From: Streptomyces sp. NRRL B-1140
Lineage (GTDB): Bacteria > Actinomycetota > Actinomycetes > Streptomycetales > Streptomycetaceae
Reading direction: 5' to 3'
Length of the DNA stretch: 64,000 nt
NCBI RefSeq assembly: GCF_001280065.1
Contig: NZ_LGEA01000102.1
Location: 310,001-374,000, forward strand
The notes beneath the pieces were generated by a model. The model searched no databases. It was not told the DNA's origin and saw only the letters and a list, made by a program, of their open reading frames with translations. The position numbers and the translations under genes are program-made. Of this stretch, positions 55,112-63,724 are shown in pieces. How positions within the stretch are numbered: the stretch's first letter is position 1; every line of letters starts with the position of its first letter.

Positions 55112-55879
55112 ATGACAGCCATCGCAGCGGACGCCGGGCCGCAGTGGGTCAACGACCTGATGGACGCGCTGGGCGCGCCGGGCGCCGGTCTCGCCATCGC
55201 CCTGGAGAACCTGTTCCCGCCGCTGCCCAGCGAGGTGATCCTGCCGCTGGCCGGGTTCGCCGCGAGCAGCGGCCGGATGAGCCTGCTCGCCGTCCTGCTG
55301 TGGACGACGGCCGGCTCGGTGATCGGCGCGCTCGCGCTGTACGGGATCGGCGCGCTGCTCGGCCGCGACCGCACGGTGGCGATCGCCGGCCGGCTGCCGC
55401 TGGTGAAGGTCTCGGACATCGAGAAAACCGAGGCGTGGTTCCTCAAGCACGGCACCAAGGCCGTGTTCTTCGGCCGGATGATCCCGATCTTCCGCAGCCT
55501 GATCTCCGTGCCGGCGGGAGTGGAACGCATGCGTCTGCCGGTGTTCCTGGGCCTGACCACACTGGGCAGCGCCCTGTGGAACACGGCGTTCGTGCTCGCG
55601 GGCTACTTCCTCGGCGCGAACTGGCACCAGGTCTCGGACCTCGTCTCCGCCTACTCGAAGGTGGTCCTGGCCGTGGCGGCGGTGGCGGTGGCGGCGTTCA
55701 TCGGCATCCGGCTGCTACGACGCCCCGAAGGGGCGCGGGGAACTGCGCGACAAGCCACAGCGCGCCCGCACCCGCTCGACGACCAGGACACCCGAGTCCT
55801 CAGGCGCCCTCAACTGCCCCCAGAAACTCCCGCAGAATCCGCTCCCCGGCCAGAACGCCCCGCTCGGGAAGCGCCCTGA
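55112..55879 (+). CDS. DedA-family membrane protein with repeat-derived C-terminal tail
   Basis: A 255-residue protein. The DedA core covers about 25-205: ALENLFPPLPSEVILPLAGF, GALALYGIGALLGRD, and FGRMIPIFRSLISVPAGVER with the conserved Arg/Gly. It ends with helix VVLAVAAVAVAAFIGIRLL. From RRPEGARGTARQATARPHP onward about 50 residues are encoded by the dispersed repeat and its flank. They overlap the convergent HAD gene by 80 bases. The tail is probably not functional. Confidence 0.85.
   Translation: MTAIAADAGPQWVNDLMDALGAPGAGLAIALENLFPPLPSEVILPLAGFAASSGRMSLLAVLLWTTAGSVIGALALYGIGALLGRDRTVAIAGRLPLVKVSDIEKTEAWFLKHGTKAVFFGRMIPIFRSLISVPAGVERMRLPVFLGLTTLGSALWNTAFVLAGYFLGANWHQVSDLVSAYSKVVLAVAAVAVAAFIGIRLLRRPEGARGTARQATARPHPLDDQDTRVLRRPQLPPETPAESAPRPERPAREAP
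55729..55776 (+). repeat. GC-rich dispersed repeat, copy C (inside the DedA tail)
   Basis: AGGGGCGCGGGGAACTGCGC then GACAAGCCAC, in frame at the end of the DedA-like gene, read as GARGTARQAT. Confidence 0.85.
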
Positions 55880-56609
55880 TCGCGGGTGCCGTGAAGCCCG
55901 TGTCGGCCAACTCCCCGTGCCCCGGCCGCCATCCCCGGTCGGCCGCGAGGAGCAGATCGGCATCGAGCAGGGAATCCCCCGCGGCGAGCGTGAGATCGGC
56001 CCCGGTACGCCGGGCCACCTCACGCATCGCCGCGCTCTTCGTGAGCGGCTTGGGAACGGCGTAGATCTTGCGGCCCTGCAGGGACACGGTCCAGCCTCGG
56101 TTCTCCGCCCACACCGCGAGTTCCTTCACCCAGTCCTCGTCGAGCAGCTCGCGCTCGACGACCAGGTAGGCGAAGAGGTCGTCGGCGACGCGGTGCTTGC
56201 GCACCCAGACCGGGTCGGCGGCCCTCAGCAGGTGTTCCTGCACCTCGGCGAGGGGCGCGCACTGGTCGGCCAGCCGTGCGGTCACCTGCGCGTGCCAGTC
56301 GGGGTCGGACACGCCGTCCACCAGCAGGTGGCCGCCGTTCGCGCAGATCGCGTACGTGGGCGCGGGCCCCGGCAGGTTGATGCGCAGGTACTGCTTGCGC
56401 GTCCGGGTGGTCGTGGGCACGAACACGGCGGCGTCGCCCAGGTCGGTGAGGAGCCGGGCCGCCGTCTCCGTCATGTACGACAGCGGTTTGCTCTCGTGCA
56501 CCTCCACGCACAGCAGCCGGGGCGCCCGCGCGTCGGGCATGGTGAGGGCCAGGGCCGCGGCGGAGTAGATCAGGGTGCGGTCGAGGTCGCTGGCGACGAG
56601 TGCGGGCAT
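55800..56609 (-). CDS. HAD-superfamily phosphatase of the Ter-associated biosynthetic module
   Basis: A 269-residue HAD phosphatase of the Cof/sucrose-phosphatase-like type. Motif I is VASDLDRTLIYS at about 5-16, motif II is FVPTTTRTRKQYLR, and motif IV is LTLAAGDSLLDADLLLAADR. ATG 56609 overlaps the stop of the upstream gene by one base. It belongs to the conserved set of genes beside ter genes that is predicted to make a nucleoside-like metabolite; its role would be dephosphorylation. Confidence 0.85.
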   Translation of the reverse strand: MPALVASDLDRTLIYSAAALALTMPDARAPRLLCVEVHESKPLSYMTETAARLLTDLGDAAVFVPTTTRTRKQYLRINLPGPAPTYAICANGGHLLVDGVSDPDWHAQVTARLADQCAPLAEVQEHLLRAADPVWVRKHRVADDLFAYLVVERELLDEDWVKELAVWAENRGWTVSLQGRKIYAVPKPLTKSAAMREVARRTGADLTLAAGDSLLDADLLLAADRGWRPGHGELADTGFTAPAIRALPERGVLAGERILREFLGAVEGA

Positions 56610-59224
56610 CAGAGGGTCACCGCCTTGCCGTCGGCGCCGGTCGCGCCCCGGGTGTACTTGGGGTGGATCAACCCGACGCAGGTGTAGGGCAGTCGGTCGA
56701 CCTCCTCGACGGGCACGCCGCGCTGCTCGGCCAGCAGGCGCACGTGGTCGAGGTCGCTGCCCGCTCCGGCACGCGCCAGGACCTTCCAGGGCACGCGGCG
56801 CAGCATGACCCGGGTGGTCTCGCCGACGCCGGGCTTGACGAGGTTCACGTCGTGGATGCCGTACTCCTCGCTGATGCGCTCGACGGCGGCCCAGCCCTCC
56901 CACGTGGGCGAGCGGTCGGCCGCGAGCAGTTCCTTGGCCTGGGCTCCGGCCGCGTCGGCGACTTCGGGGAAGCGGGCGGACACGGCGTCCAGGAAGGCCA
57001 CCGAAACGTCGGTGGCGGCGAGTTCGCGGTAGAACTTCGCGCCGTGGAAGTCGTGCGGGCCGACCAGGTCGGCGCGCAGCACGGTCCGTGAGATCAGGCC
57101 GGAGACGGTGGAGTTGAGGCAGGCGGAGGGGATGAGGAAGTCCTCACGGGTGCCGTAGGTCCGCACGCAGGAACCCGGGTCGGCCAGGACCGCGATCTCG
57201 GGGCTGAAGCCGGTGATGCCGTCGGACTTCTCGAACTCCTCCAGGGCTTGGGCGAGTTCGCGGGTGATGGCGCCCTTGCCGGTCCAGCCGTCGACGAAGA
57301 CGACGTCCCGGGGGTCGTGGTGCTCGGCGAGCCAGCGCAGGGCGTTGGCGTCGATGCCCCGGCCGCGGACGATGGACACGGCGTAGTGCGGCAGGTCGAG
57401 GCCGTGCCGGTGCTGGGCCCAGCGGCGCATGAGGATGCCGACGGGGGTGCCGGCGCGGGCCAGGGAGACCAGGACCGGGCGCGGGGACCGCTCGGCGAGG
57501 ACCGTCTCCGTGACGACGCCGACGGCCTGGGCGATCCGGGCCGCCGAGTCCGCCAGCGCGGCGTGGAAGAGCTCCTGGTACTGCTCGCTCGGCTGGTACT
57601 CCACGGGCAGCGACTCGGCGTAGTGCGCGCCGCCGCTCTGGATCGCCTCCTCGCGCTCCTCGGTCGGCGCCTCCAGCGTCACGTCCGAGAGGTCCTGGAG
57701 CAGCCAGCCGACCTCCTCGGGCGCGTACGAGGAGAAGTCGGGGCCGCGGAGGGGCTCGGGCAGCATGCGGGGCCTTTCGGGGGCGTACGACGGTACGACG
57801 GCGAGGAGGACCTCGGGGGTGTGCGCGGCGAGCCGGGCGGGCAGGCCGTCGGGCGCGTGCAGCGCGGGGGTGTCGGCGGCCGAGTCGACCACCACGACGA
57901 CGGCGTCGAATCCGGCGCCCGCGACGTTGTAGGCGTACCGCTCGCCGGGGCCGTCTGCGGGGTCGTCGTGGGCGGGGAAGGCGAGGCGGGTGCGTATCGC
58001 GTAGCCGGGGTCGTCGACGGCGAGGACGGGTGAGCGGGTGGTGGTCGAGTAACGGACCTCGAGGCCGGTGTCGCGCTCCAGCTCGCGGGCGAGCCTCAGC
58101 GGCGCGTACATCAGCTCTTCGAAGCCGAGGATGTGCACGCGGCGGGCGTGGTGGGGCAGGGCCTCGGCGATCCTGGCCGCCATCGCGGGCAGGGCGGCCT
58201 CCAGCCGGGCGCGCTGGGCGGGAGTGAAGCCGTGTCGCCCCCCGTCGGGGAGGCCGACGGGCCAGTGCAGGTCCACGCGGGTGACGTGGGGGGCGGTGCG
58301 GTCCTCGTCCGGGTGCGGGCCGGTGGGGGCTGTTCGCGCAGTTCCCCGCGCCCCTTGAGGGCGTGGCTGAGACGTCCCTTTCAGGGGCGCGGGGAACTGC
58401 GCGACCGGCCCCGACGGCGCGCCAGACGACGACTCGCCGACCGCCGCACCCTCCGCCTCGTACCGCGCCACCAGCTCCTGCCCCTTCTCCAGCACCCCCT
58501 CGGGCAACCGCACAGTCCCCCTGGCAGCCGTCACCAGATCGACCCGGGCTCCGATCTCCTCGGCGAAATCCGCGAGGCGACTCGCATCGGCGGCGGACCG
58601 CATGTCCACCAGCGCCACCACGACGTACCGCCCCCGCGGATACCGCCCCTGAAGATCACGGACAGTGTTCAGCACCGTGTTGCCCGTGGAGAACTCGTCA
58701 TCGACCAGGACCAGCGGGCCGTCGCCCGCGAGCAGCGCGGGATCCTCCGGCAGCAGCAGGTGCGAGGTCGCGTGGGAGTGGGACTCCTCGAAGCCGCCGG
58801 CCGGGTCGAGACCGGCGACCGGGCGGCGGGTGGAGTGCAGGTACGGGGCGACGCCCAGCCCGTCGGCGACACAATGGCCGAGACCGGTCGCGGTCTCCGC
58901 GTAGCCGAGGACGACGGCCCTGCGGGCCTCCTTCTCGCCCAGCAGCTCACGCACCCGGCGGCCGAGCTCCCAGCCGTAGCCGTACACGACGGACGGCGAC
59001 TGCGGTACGTGCTTGCCCAGCACGTTCGACACGAGCAGGTGGGCCCGCTTGGGGTTGCGGCGCAGCGCCAGCCCCAGCAGGCCGGTCAGCCCCTCGTCGC
59101 CGACGAGCTCGACGCCGAGCCGCTCGGCGACCCAGTCGCCGGACCAGACGCCGTCGTCCGCGTCGCGCACCTCAGGGCGCTCCCCCTGGTTCACTGCCTT
59201 CTCCGCCTTCTCCGCCTTCTCCAT
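56609..59224 (-). CDS. PRTase-TRSP-StiP fusion protein of the Ter system
   Basis: An 871-residue multidomain protein. PRTase_2 covers about 20-265, with the PRPP loop LVLVDDEFSTGNTVLNTVRD. A linker (about 270-320) is made of two translated copies of the dispersed repeat. TRSP covers about 325-500 (AALPAMAARIAEALPHHARR, FDAVVVVVDSAADTPALHAP), and the StiP domain about 500-860 (EEVGWLLQDLSDVTLEAPTE, VLVSLARAGTPVGILMRRW, FVDGWTGKGAITREL). Published comparative genomics links these domains to a predicted nucleoside-like stress metabolite. The gene starts with three AEK repeats. Confidence 0.85.
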   Translation of the reverse strand: MEKAEKAEKAVNQGERPEVRDADDGVWSGDWVAERLGVELVGDEGLTGLLGLALRRNPKRAHLLVSNVLGKHVPQSPSVVYGYGWELGRRVRELLGEKEARRAVVLGYAETATGLGHCVADGLGVAPYLHSTRRPVAGLDPAGGFEESHSHATSHLLLPEDPALLAGDGPLVLVDDEFSTGNTVLNTVRDLQGRYPRGRYVVVALVDMRSAADASRLADFAEEIGARVDLVTAARGTVRLPEGVLEKGQELVARYEAEGAAVGESSSGAPSGPVAQFPAPLKGTSQPRPQGARGTARTAPTGPHPDEDRTAPHVTRVDLHWPVGLPDGGRHGFTPAQRARLEAALPAMAARIAEALPHHARRVHILGFEELMYAPLRLARELERDTGLEVRYSTTTRSPVLAVDDPGYAIRTRLAFPAHDDPADGPGERYAYNVAGAGFDAVVVVVDSAADTPALHAPDGLPARLAAHTPEVLLAVVPSYAPERPRMLPEPLRGPDFSSYAPEEVGWLLQDLSDVTLEAPTEEREEAIQSGGAHYAESLPVEYQPSEQYQELFHAALADSAARIAQAVGVVTETVLAERSPRPVLVSLARAGTPVGILMRRWAQHRHGLDLPHYAVSIVRGRGIDANALRWLAEHHDPRDVVFVDGWTGKGAITRELAQALEEFEKSDGITGFSPEIAVLADPGSCVRTYGTREDFLIPSACLNSTVSGLISRTVLRADLVGPHDFHGAKFYRELAATDVSVAFLDAVSARFPEVADAAGAQAKELLAADRSPTWEGWAAVERISEEYGIHDVNLVKPGVGETTRVMLRRVPWKVLARAGAGSDLDHVRLLAEQRGVPVEEVDRLPYTCVGLIHPKYTRGATGADGKAVTL
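58310..58356 (-). repeat. GC-rich dispersed repeat, copy D (inverted)
   Basis: The reverse complement of AGGGGCGCGGGGAACTGCGC followed by GA, with a CCCGCAC tail. It lies in the linker of the PRTase-TRSP-StiP gene and is read in sense as GARGTAR. Confidence 0.85.
58383..58410 (+). repeat. GC-rich dispersed repeat, copy E
   Basis: AGGGGCGCGGGGAACTGCGC then GACCGGCC, 26 bases from copy D and opposite to it, so the pair can form a long hairpin. It is translated antisense as VAQFPAPLKG. Confidence 0.85.
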
Positions 59225-59252
59225 GAACCCTTCGACCCCCGGAAGCCTACGG

Positions 59253-60419
59253 TCAGCCGGGCAGGCCCGCGGCCAGCAGCTCCACGAAGCCGATGTCCTG
59301 GTTCGCCACGCCGAACACCTCGCCACGCAGCAGGGTCCGCTCGGCCCAGGCCCGGTGCGGCTTCACCTCGTTCATCTTGTTCGTGTACGCCGATCTCAGC
59401 ACACCCCCGCCGCCGCGCTCGGGGCGCAGGATGTCCTCGGCGTCGGAGAACTCCTCGTGGCTGACGACCGACAGGGCGTGCACCGGCAGCACGTGCGAGG
59501 GGTGGATACAGGTCTTGCCCAGCAGGCCGTTGGCGTGGTCCAGGGAGATCTCCCTCAGCAGGCCGTCCATGGCGTGCTCGATCAGCTTCTCGCGCAGTTC
59601 GGCGGCCTGCACCTCCAGGAAGGGGCTCTGCCGCAGCAGCGGCTTGAACATGCGCTCCTGGACCCGGAAGTACTCCCACACCGGCCCGGTGACGGTGAAG
59701 CCGGTGCCGTCGGCGCGGCCCAGCATGTTCACCACGTCGGAGATGACGGAGGCGACGATCTGCACGTCGTAGGCCGTCATGTCGGGGCCTCGGCGCAGGC
59801 CGTAGGAGGAGCAGAAATCGGTCACGCCGAGGCGCAGGGCGAGGACGCGCTCGCGGTATTTGTCGACCGCGCGGGAGATGCCCTCCAGGGTCTCCATGCG
59901 CGACTCCCGGTAGAGCAGCTCCGGGGACTCCAGCACGGGCATGGCGAAAAGGCGACGGCCGCTTTCGGCCTCGGCGGTGGCCAGGGCCTCCAGGAAGGGG
60001 ATGCCGCGTTCCTCGGTGAACTTGGGCAGGACGAATCCGGACAGCCGGCGGACGGCGGGGCCGAGGCGGCGCACCAGGTCGGGTATCTGCTCGGGGACGC
60101 GGACCCGGATGAAGAGCAGGGGCAGATCGTCGTCCGGGAGATCGTCGAGGGCCGTCAACTGGCGGACCAGGTTCTCCTCGCCGGGGCCGACGTCCGCGTC
60201 GTCGATCGAGTCCTCCAGGCACAGCACCATCGAGACCACGCCGCGCGCGGCCTGCTTGAGGACGTCGTCGGCCAGGCGCGGCCGGGTGGCGGGGCTGTAC
60301 AGCGTGGCGCCCAGGGCGACCGAGAGCAGCCGGGCCGGGGAGTCCGGGGTGAAGGCGCACGGCTCGCGGAAGAAGAGACGCTTCCGCACCTCAGGGGCGA
60401 CGTGCCCGAAATGACGCAT
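59253..60419 (-). CDS. HpcH/HpaI-family lyase (citrate-lyase-beta-like) of the Ter module
   Basis: A 388-residue TIM-barrel carbon-carbon lyase. MVLCLEDSIDDADVGPGEEN carries the metal-binding acidic pair of the family, LRLGVTDFCSSYGLRR a later conserved region, and GKTCIHPSHVLPVHAL the C-terminal signature seen in citrate-lyase-beta relatives. ATG 60419 follows GGGGAGTCTT, a strong site. First gene of a minus-strand operon with the PRTase-TRSP-StiP and HAD genes. It probably adds or removes a small keto-acid unit on the metabolite. Confidence 0.86.
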   Translation of the reverse strand: MRHFGHVAPEVRKRLFFREPCAFTPDSPARLLSVALGATLYSPATRPRLADDVLKQAARGVVSMVLCLEDSIDDADVGPGEENLVRQLTALDDLPDDDLPLLFIRVRVPEQIPDLVRRLGPAVRRLSGFVLPKFTEERGIPFLEALATAEAESGRRLFAMPVLESPELLYRESRMETLEGISRAVDKYRERVLALRLGVTDFCSSYGLRRGPDMTAYDVQIVASVISDVVNMLGRADGTGFTVTGPVWEYFRVQERMFKPLLRQSPFLEVQAAELREKLIEHAMDGLLREISLDHANGLLGKTCIHPSHVLPVHALSVVSHEEFSDAEDILRPERGGGGVLRSAYTNKMNEVKPHRAWAERTLLRGEVFGVANQDIGFVELLAAGLPG

Positions 60420-60647
60420 AAGACTCCCCCGTGGTGATGATGCGGCCTGCGAATCGATGAAAGGTGGCCGGTAATAGTACGTAGATGTCCATGTCACAGG
60501 TTCCCATGAGGCATGAATTTCAGGTAACGCGGGCAATCACAGGCAGTACCCGGCCATGACGACCGTAGTCCGCGACGGCCGTCGGCGCCGCTCGGGTCCG
60601 CGGCCCCCGCGTTGTCGTGAGCAGGACCGAGAAGGCAGGATGACCGC

Positions 60648-61553
60648 ATGACGCACGCGATGCTGAAGGGGTCGAACGTCCCTCTGGAAGCCACCACGGT
60701 GCGGGCCGTGCTGCGCTGGACACCCGGGCAGGGGGTTCCGGACGTCGACGCCTCCGCGCTGCTCCTCGGCCCCGACGGCCGTGTGCGCTCCGACGAGGAC
60801 TTCGTCTTCTACAACCAGCCCCGGCACCCGGCCGGGAAGGTGTGGCGGCTCGGCAAGAAGCGGGTCACCGAGGGCCTCACCGACACGATCCAGACAGACC
60901 TCACCGGTGTCGAGTCGGAGGTCAGCCGGATTCTGCTGGTCGCATCGGCGGACGGCGTGACGTTCGACCGCGTACAGGCGCTGCGCATTCTGCTGTACGA
61001 CGCGGCGGGCACCGGCGCCGAGGCACTGGCGTACTTCGACGTCAAGCCCGAGACGGGCGAGGAGACCGCGCTGATCTGCGGCGAGCTGTACCGGCGCGGC
61101 GAGGGCTGGAAGTTCCGGGCGCTGGGCGAGGGCTACTCGAACGGGCTGAAGGGGCTCGCGACCGACTTCGGTATCTCGGTGGACGAGTCGGAGGCCTTGG
61201 AGGAGCCGACCACCACGGTCCCCGCGCCTCCCACCACGAACACGCCCGCGCAGCAGACGACCGGCGGCCCCGCTCAGCAGACCTCCGAGGTCTCCGTGCC
61301 GCTGCCCCCGGAGCAGCCGAACGCGGTGCCCACGCAGCCCGGCTACGGGTATCCGCAGCAGCCGCCGGCCACGCAGCCCGCCTACGGCTACCCGCAGCCC
61401 ACGAGCCGTCCCGCGTACGGCTACCCCCAGGCGCCGGCCGCGGCGGGCGCGGCGGCGGCGCAGACCGGTTACGGCTATCCGCCGGCGGCCACCACGGCCC
61501 CCGACCCGGACTTCCGCCTGCCCCCGCAGGGCCCGCAGTTCATCGGGCGCTAG
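60648..61553 (+). CDS. TerD-family protein with Tyr/Pro-rich C-terminal tail
   Basis: A 301-residue protein. The TerD domain covers about 1-180: [40 protein letters not shown] and [21 protein letters not shown] long tail follows with repeated YGYPQ units ([20 protein letters not shown]). TerD domains bind calcium and act in tellurite and stress responses. ATG 60648. Divergent from the lyase operon across 228 bases, where both promoters must lie. Confidence 0.9.
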   Translation: MTHAMLKGSNVPLEATTVRAVLRWTPGQGVPDVDASALLLGPDGRVRSDEDFVFYNQPRHPAGKVWRLGKKRVTEGLTDTIQTDLTGVESEVSRILLVASADGVTFDRVQALRILLYDAAGTGAEALAYFDVKPETGEETALICGELYRRGEGWKFRALGEGYSNGLKGLATDFGISVDESEALEEPTTTVPAPPTTNTPAQQTTGGPAQQTSEVSVPLPPEQPNAVPTQPGYGYPQQPPATQPAYGYPQPTSRPAYGYPQAPAAAGAAAAQTGYGYPPAATTAPDPDFRLPPQGPQFIGR

Positions 61554-61589
61554 CCGGACCCCGCCCCGGCGTTCTCCGGGGCTCACCGG

Positions 61590-62324
61590 TCAGCGGTCGA
61601 CCTTCGTCTTGTAGCCCCGCCCCCACTGCAGTCCCCACCCGTACAGCCGGTCCAGTTCGGCCTGGAAGCCGTAGACGAACTTCGCCTCGCGGCGGACCAC
61701 GATCTCGTCCTTCACCTTCTCGATCATGACGACGGCGCAGGAGCGGGCCTGCGGCTGGCGTTCGTCGAGGTGGATCTCGATCCGCGGGCCGCTGCTCGGA
61801 TAGAGCGTGACGCTCGCGTGCGTACGGTCGAAGGCGGGCGTCTGGTCGTAGATGTAGACGAAGACCAGCAGCCGCTTGATGCTGTCGCGGTGGTCGAGGT
61901 TGATGTACATCGTCTCGCCCGACCCGGAGCCGAACCGGTCGTCGCCGCTGAGCTTGACATACGGCGGGGCGTTGACGTCGCCGTAGTAGCCGCCGAGGGG
62001 CTGGACGACGCCCTTGCTGCCGTCCTGGAGTTCGTAGAGGCAGCCGAGGTCGAGGTCGACGTTGACCATGCTCTGGCTGTGGCCGACGACCTCGGGGGGC
62101 TTGAGGGCCCGGAAGGGATGGCGCAGCAGGCTCTCGCGCTGGTTGCCGCCGATGTCGGACGTGCGCATCCGCCAGCTGAGGTTGACGCGCAGATGGCCGT
62201 TCGCGGCGTCCTGCTTGGTGAGCGATATCTGCGCGCGCCGCTTGGTCAGCTCGATCGCGTTCGTCGCCGCGTGGCCGGTGTCGAACTGCACATCGCCACG
62301 CCGGAGTCCGTCGAACAGGCCCAT
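61590..62324 (-). CDS. TerA/TerD-superfamily protein
   Basis: A 244-residue soluble protein. The core SMVNVDLDLGCLYELQDGSK, GETMYINLDHRDSIKRLLVF and VYIYDQTPAFDRTHASVTLY follow the two-repeat beta-sandwich of the TerD superfamily; overall it is nearest the TerA type. The start ATG 62324 with GGGGGCGGA upstream gives MGLFDGLRRGDVQFD. Converges with the TerD gene, 36 bases apart. Function expected in the same membrane-associated Ter complex. Confidence 0.78.
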   Translation of the reverse strand: MGLFDGLRRGDVQFDTGHAATNAIELTKRRAQISLTKQDAANGHLRVNLSWRMRTSDIGGNQRESLLRHPFRALKPPEVVGHSQSMVNVDLDLGCLYELQDGSKGVVQPLGGYYGDVNAPPYVKLSGDDRFGSGSGETMYINLDHRDSIKRLLVFVYIYDQTPAFDRTHASVTLYPSSGPRIEIHLDERQPQARSCAVVMIEKVKDEIVVRREAKFVYGFQAELDRLYGWGLQWGRGYKTKVDR

Positions 62325-62389
62325 TCCGCCCCCACGTTCACTCGGGAGACCGCAGGTCACCGCCGTACCCACGGTCCATGAAGACCGGC

Positions 62390-62424
62390 GGGGCGGTCAC
62401 CGAGGAGTCCTCGGTGACCGCCCC
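62390..62424 (-). terminator. Terminator downstream of the TerC/DUF475 gene
   Basis: GGGGCGGTCACCGA pairs perfectly with TCGGTGACCGCCCC around GGAGTCC. Located between the two minus-strand genes, so they are separate units. Confidence 0.75.
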
Positions 62425-62453
62425 GCACAGAGCGTTCCTCGCGCGCAGGGGTG

Positions 62454-63599
62454 TCACACCCCGGACGAGACCTCAGTCTTCTCGTCCGAGCCGGCCTTTC
62501 CCTCGGCGGCCGCGAGCGCCTTGTTGCGGCGGACGGAGGACCAGAAGGAGGCGGCGATCAGGACGACGCCGATGAGGCCGGTGATGATCTCGTTGATCTG
62601 GTACTGGATGGTGACGAGCAGGAGCGCGGCGAGGGCGCCGATGGCGTAGTGCGCGCCGTGCTCCAGGTAGACGTAGTCGTCGAGGGTGCCCTGGCGGACC
62701 AGGTAGACGGTCAGCGACCGGACGTACATGGCGCCGATACCGAGGCCGAGCGCCATCAGCACGATGTCGTTGGTGATGGCGAAGGCGCCGATCACGCCGT
62801 CGAAGGAGAAGGACGCGTCCAGGACCTCGAGGTACAGGAACATGAAGAACGCGGCCTTGCCGGCCAGCTGGACCGCCGAGCGGGGCTTGCCGGTGCGCTC
62901 GGCCTCTTCCTCGGCCTCGTGCTCGCGCTCCTCCTCCTCTTCCAGCTTGTCCTCGAAGTAGCCGGAGAGTCCGCCGACGATCATGTAGGTGATCAGACCG
63001 GCGATGCCGGCGAGCAGGACGGTCTCCGCCTTGTCGACATGGGTGCCGCCGTGCTGGTGGGCGTGGGTGGCGACGGTCATCGAGGAAATCAGCAGGACGA
63101 TCAGCGCGATGCAGACCGACAGCATGTCGACCTTGCCGAGCTTGGCCAGCGGGCGCTCCAGCCAGCCGAGCCACTTGATGTCCCGGTCCTCGAAGATGAA
63201 GTCCAGGAAGATCATCAGCAGGAACATGCCACCGAAGGCGGCGATCGACGGGTGGGCGTCGGTCACCAGCTGCTGGTAGCGGTCCTTGTCGTTCAGGGCG
63301 AGTTCGACGGCCTTGATCGGGCCCAGCTGGGCGCTGATCGCGACGATCACGACGGGGAAGACCAGCCGCATACCGAAGACGGCGATCAGGATGCCGATGG
63401 TGAGGAAGATCTTCTGCCAGAAGGCATTCATCTTCTTCAGGATCCCGGCGTTGACCACCGCGTTGTCGAAGGACAGCGAGATCTCGAGGACGGAGAGGAT
63501 CGCGACGATGCCGAGCGCGGTCCACCCGCCGAACAGGACCGCCGCGACCAGGCCGAGCGCGGTGACCGCGAACGACCACCCGAAGGTTTTCAGAACCAC
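62454..63599 (-). CDS. TerC-superfamily (DUF475) membrane protein
   Basis: A 381-residue protein with about nine helices. The N-terminal signature VLEISLSFDNAVVNAGILKK (about 38-57) and the second half-motif YLEVLDASFSFDGVIGAFAI give the paired Asp/Asn sites of TerC proteins, thought to bind or move metal ions. A long acidic cytoplasmic loop (EEEEEREHEAEEEAE) divides the halves. GTG 63599. In Ter systems TerC is the membrane partner of TerD proteins. Confidence 0.88.
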   Translation of the reverse strand: MVLKTFGWSFAVTALGLVAAVLFGGWTALGIVAILSVLEISLSFDNAVVNAGILKKMNAFWQKIFLTIGILIAVFGMRLVFPVVIVAISAQLGPIKAVELALNDKDRYQQLVTDAHPSIAAFGGMFLLMIFLDFIFEDRDIKWLGWLERPLAKLGKVDMLSVCIALIVLLISSMTVATHAHQHGGTHVDKAETVLLAGIAGLITYMIVGGLSGYFEDKLEEEEEREHEAEEEAERTGKPRSAVQLAGKAAFFMFLYLEVLDASFSFDGVIGAFAITNDIVLMALGLGIGAMYVRSLTVYLVRQGTLDDYVYLEHGAHYAIGALAALLLVTIQYQINEIITGLIGVVLIAASFWSSVRRNKALAAAEGKAGSDEKTEVSSGV

Positions 63600-63724
63600 T
63601 GGCTACCCAATCGTGTGTGTACGGGGCTCCCCCGCGCCGTACCCGGCTTTACGAACTTTTGAAGCCGAAGTCTAGTCGGACCCCCTCCGCACCCCTATGG
63701 GGCCCGGATTTTGCTCATAACGCG

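Noticed and set aside
59203..59224. Nine-base triplication (AEK repeats) at a gene start as a phase-variation switch
   Set aside because: A 9-base unit cannot change frame, so copy-number change would only lengthen the N-terminus.
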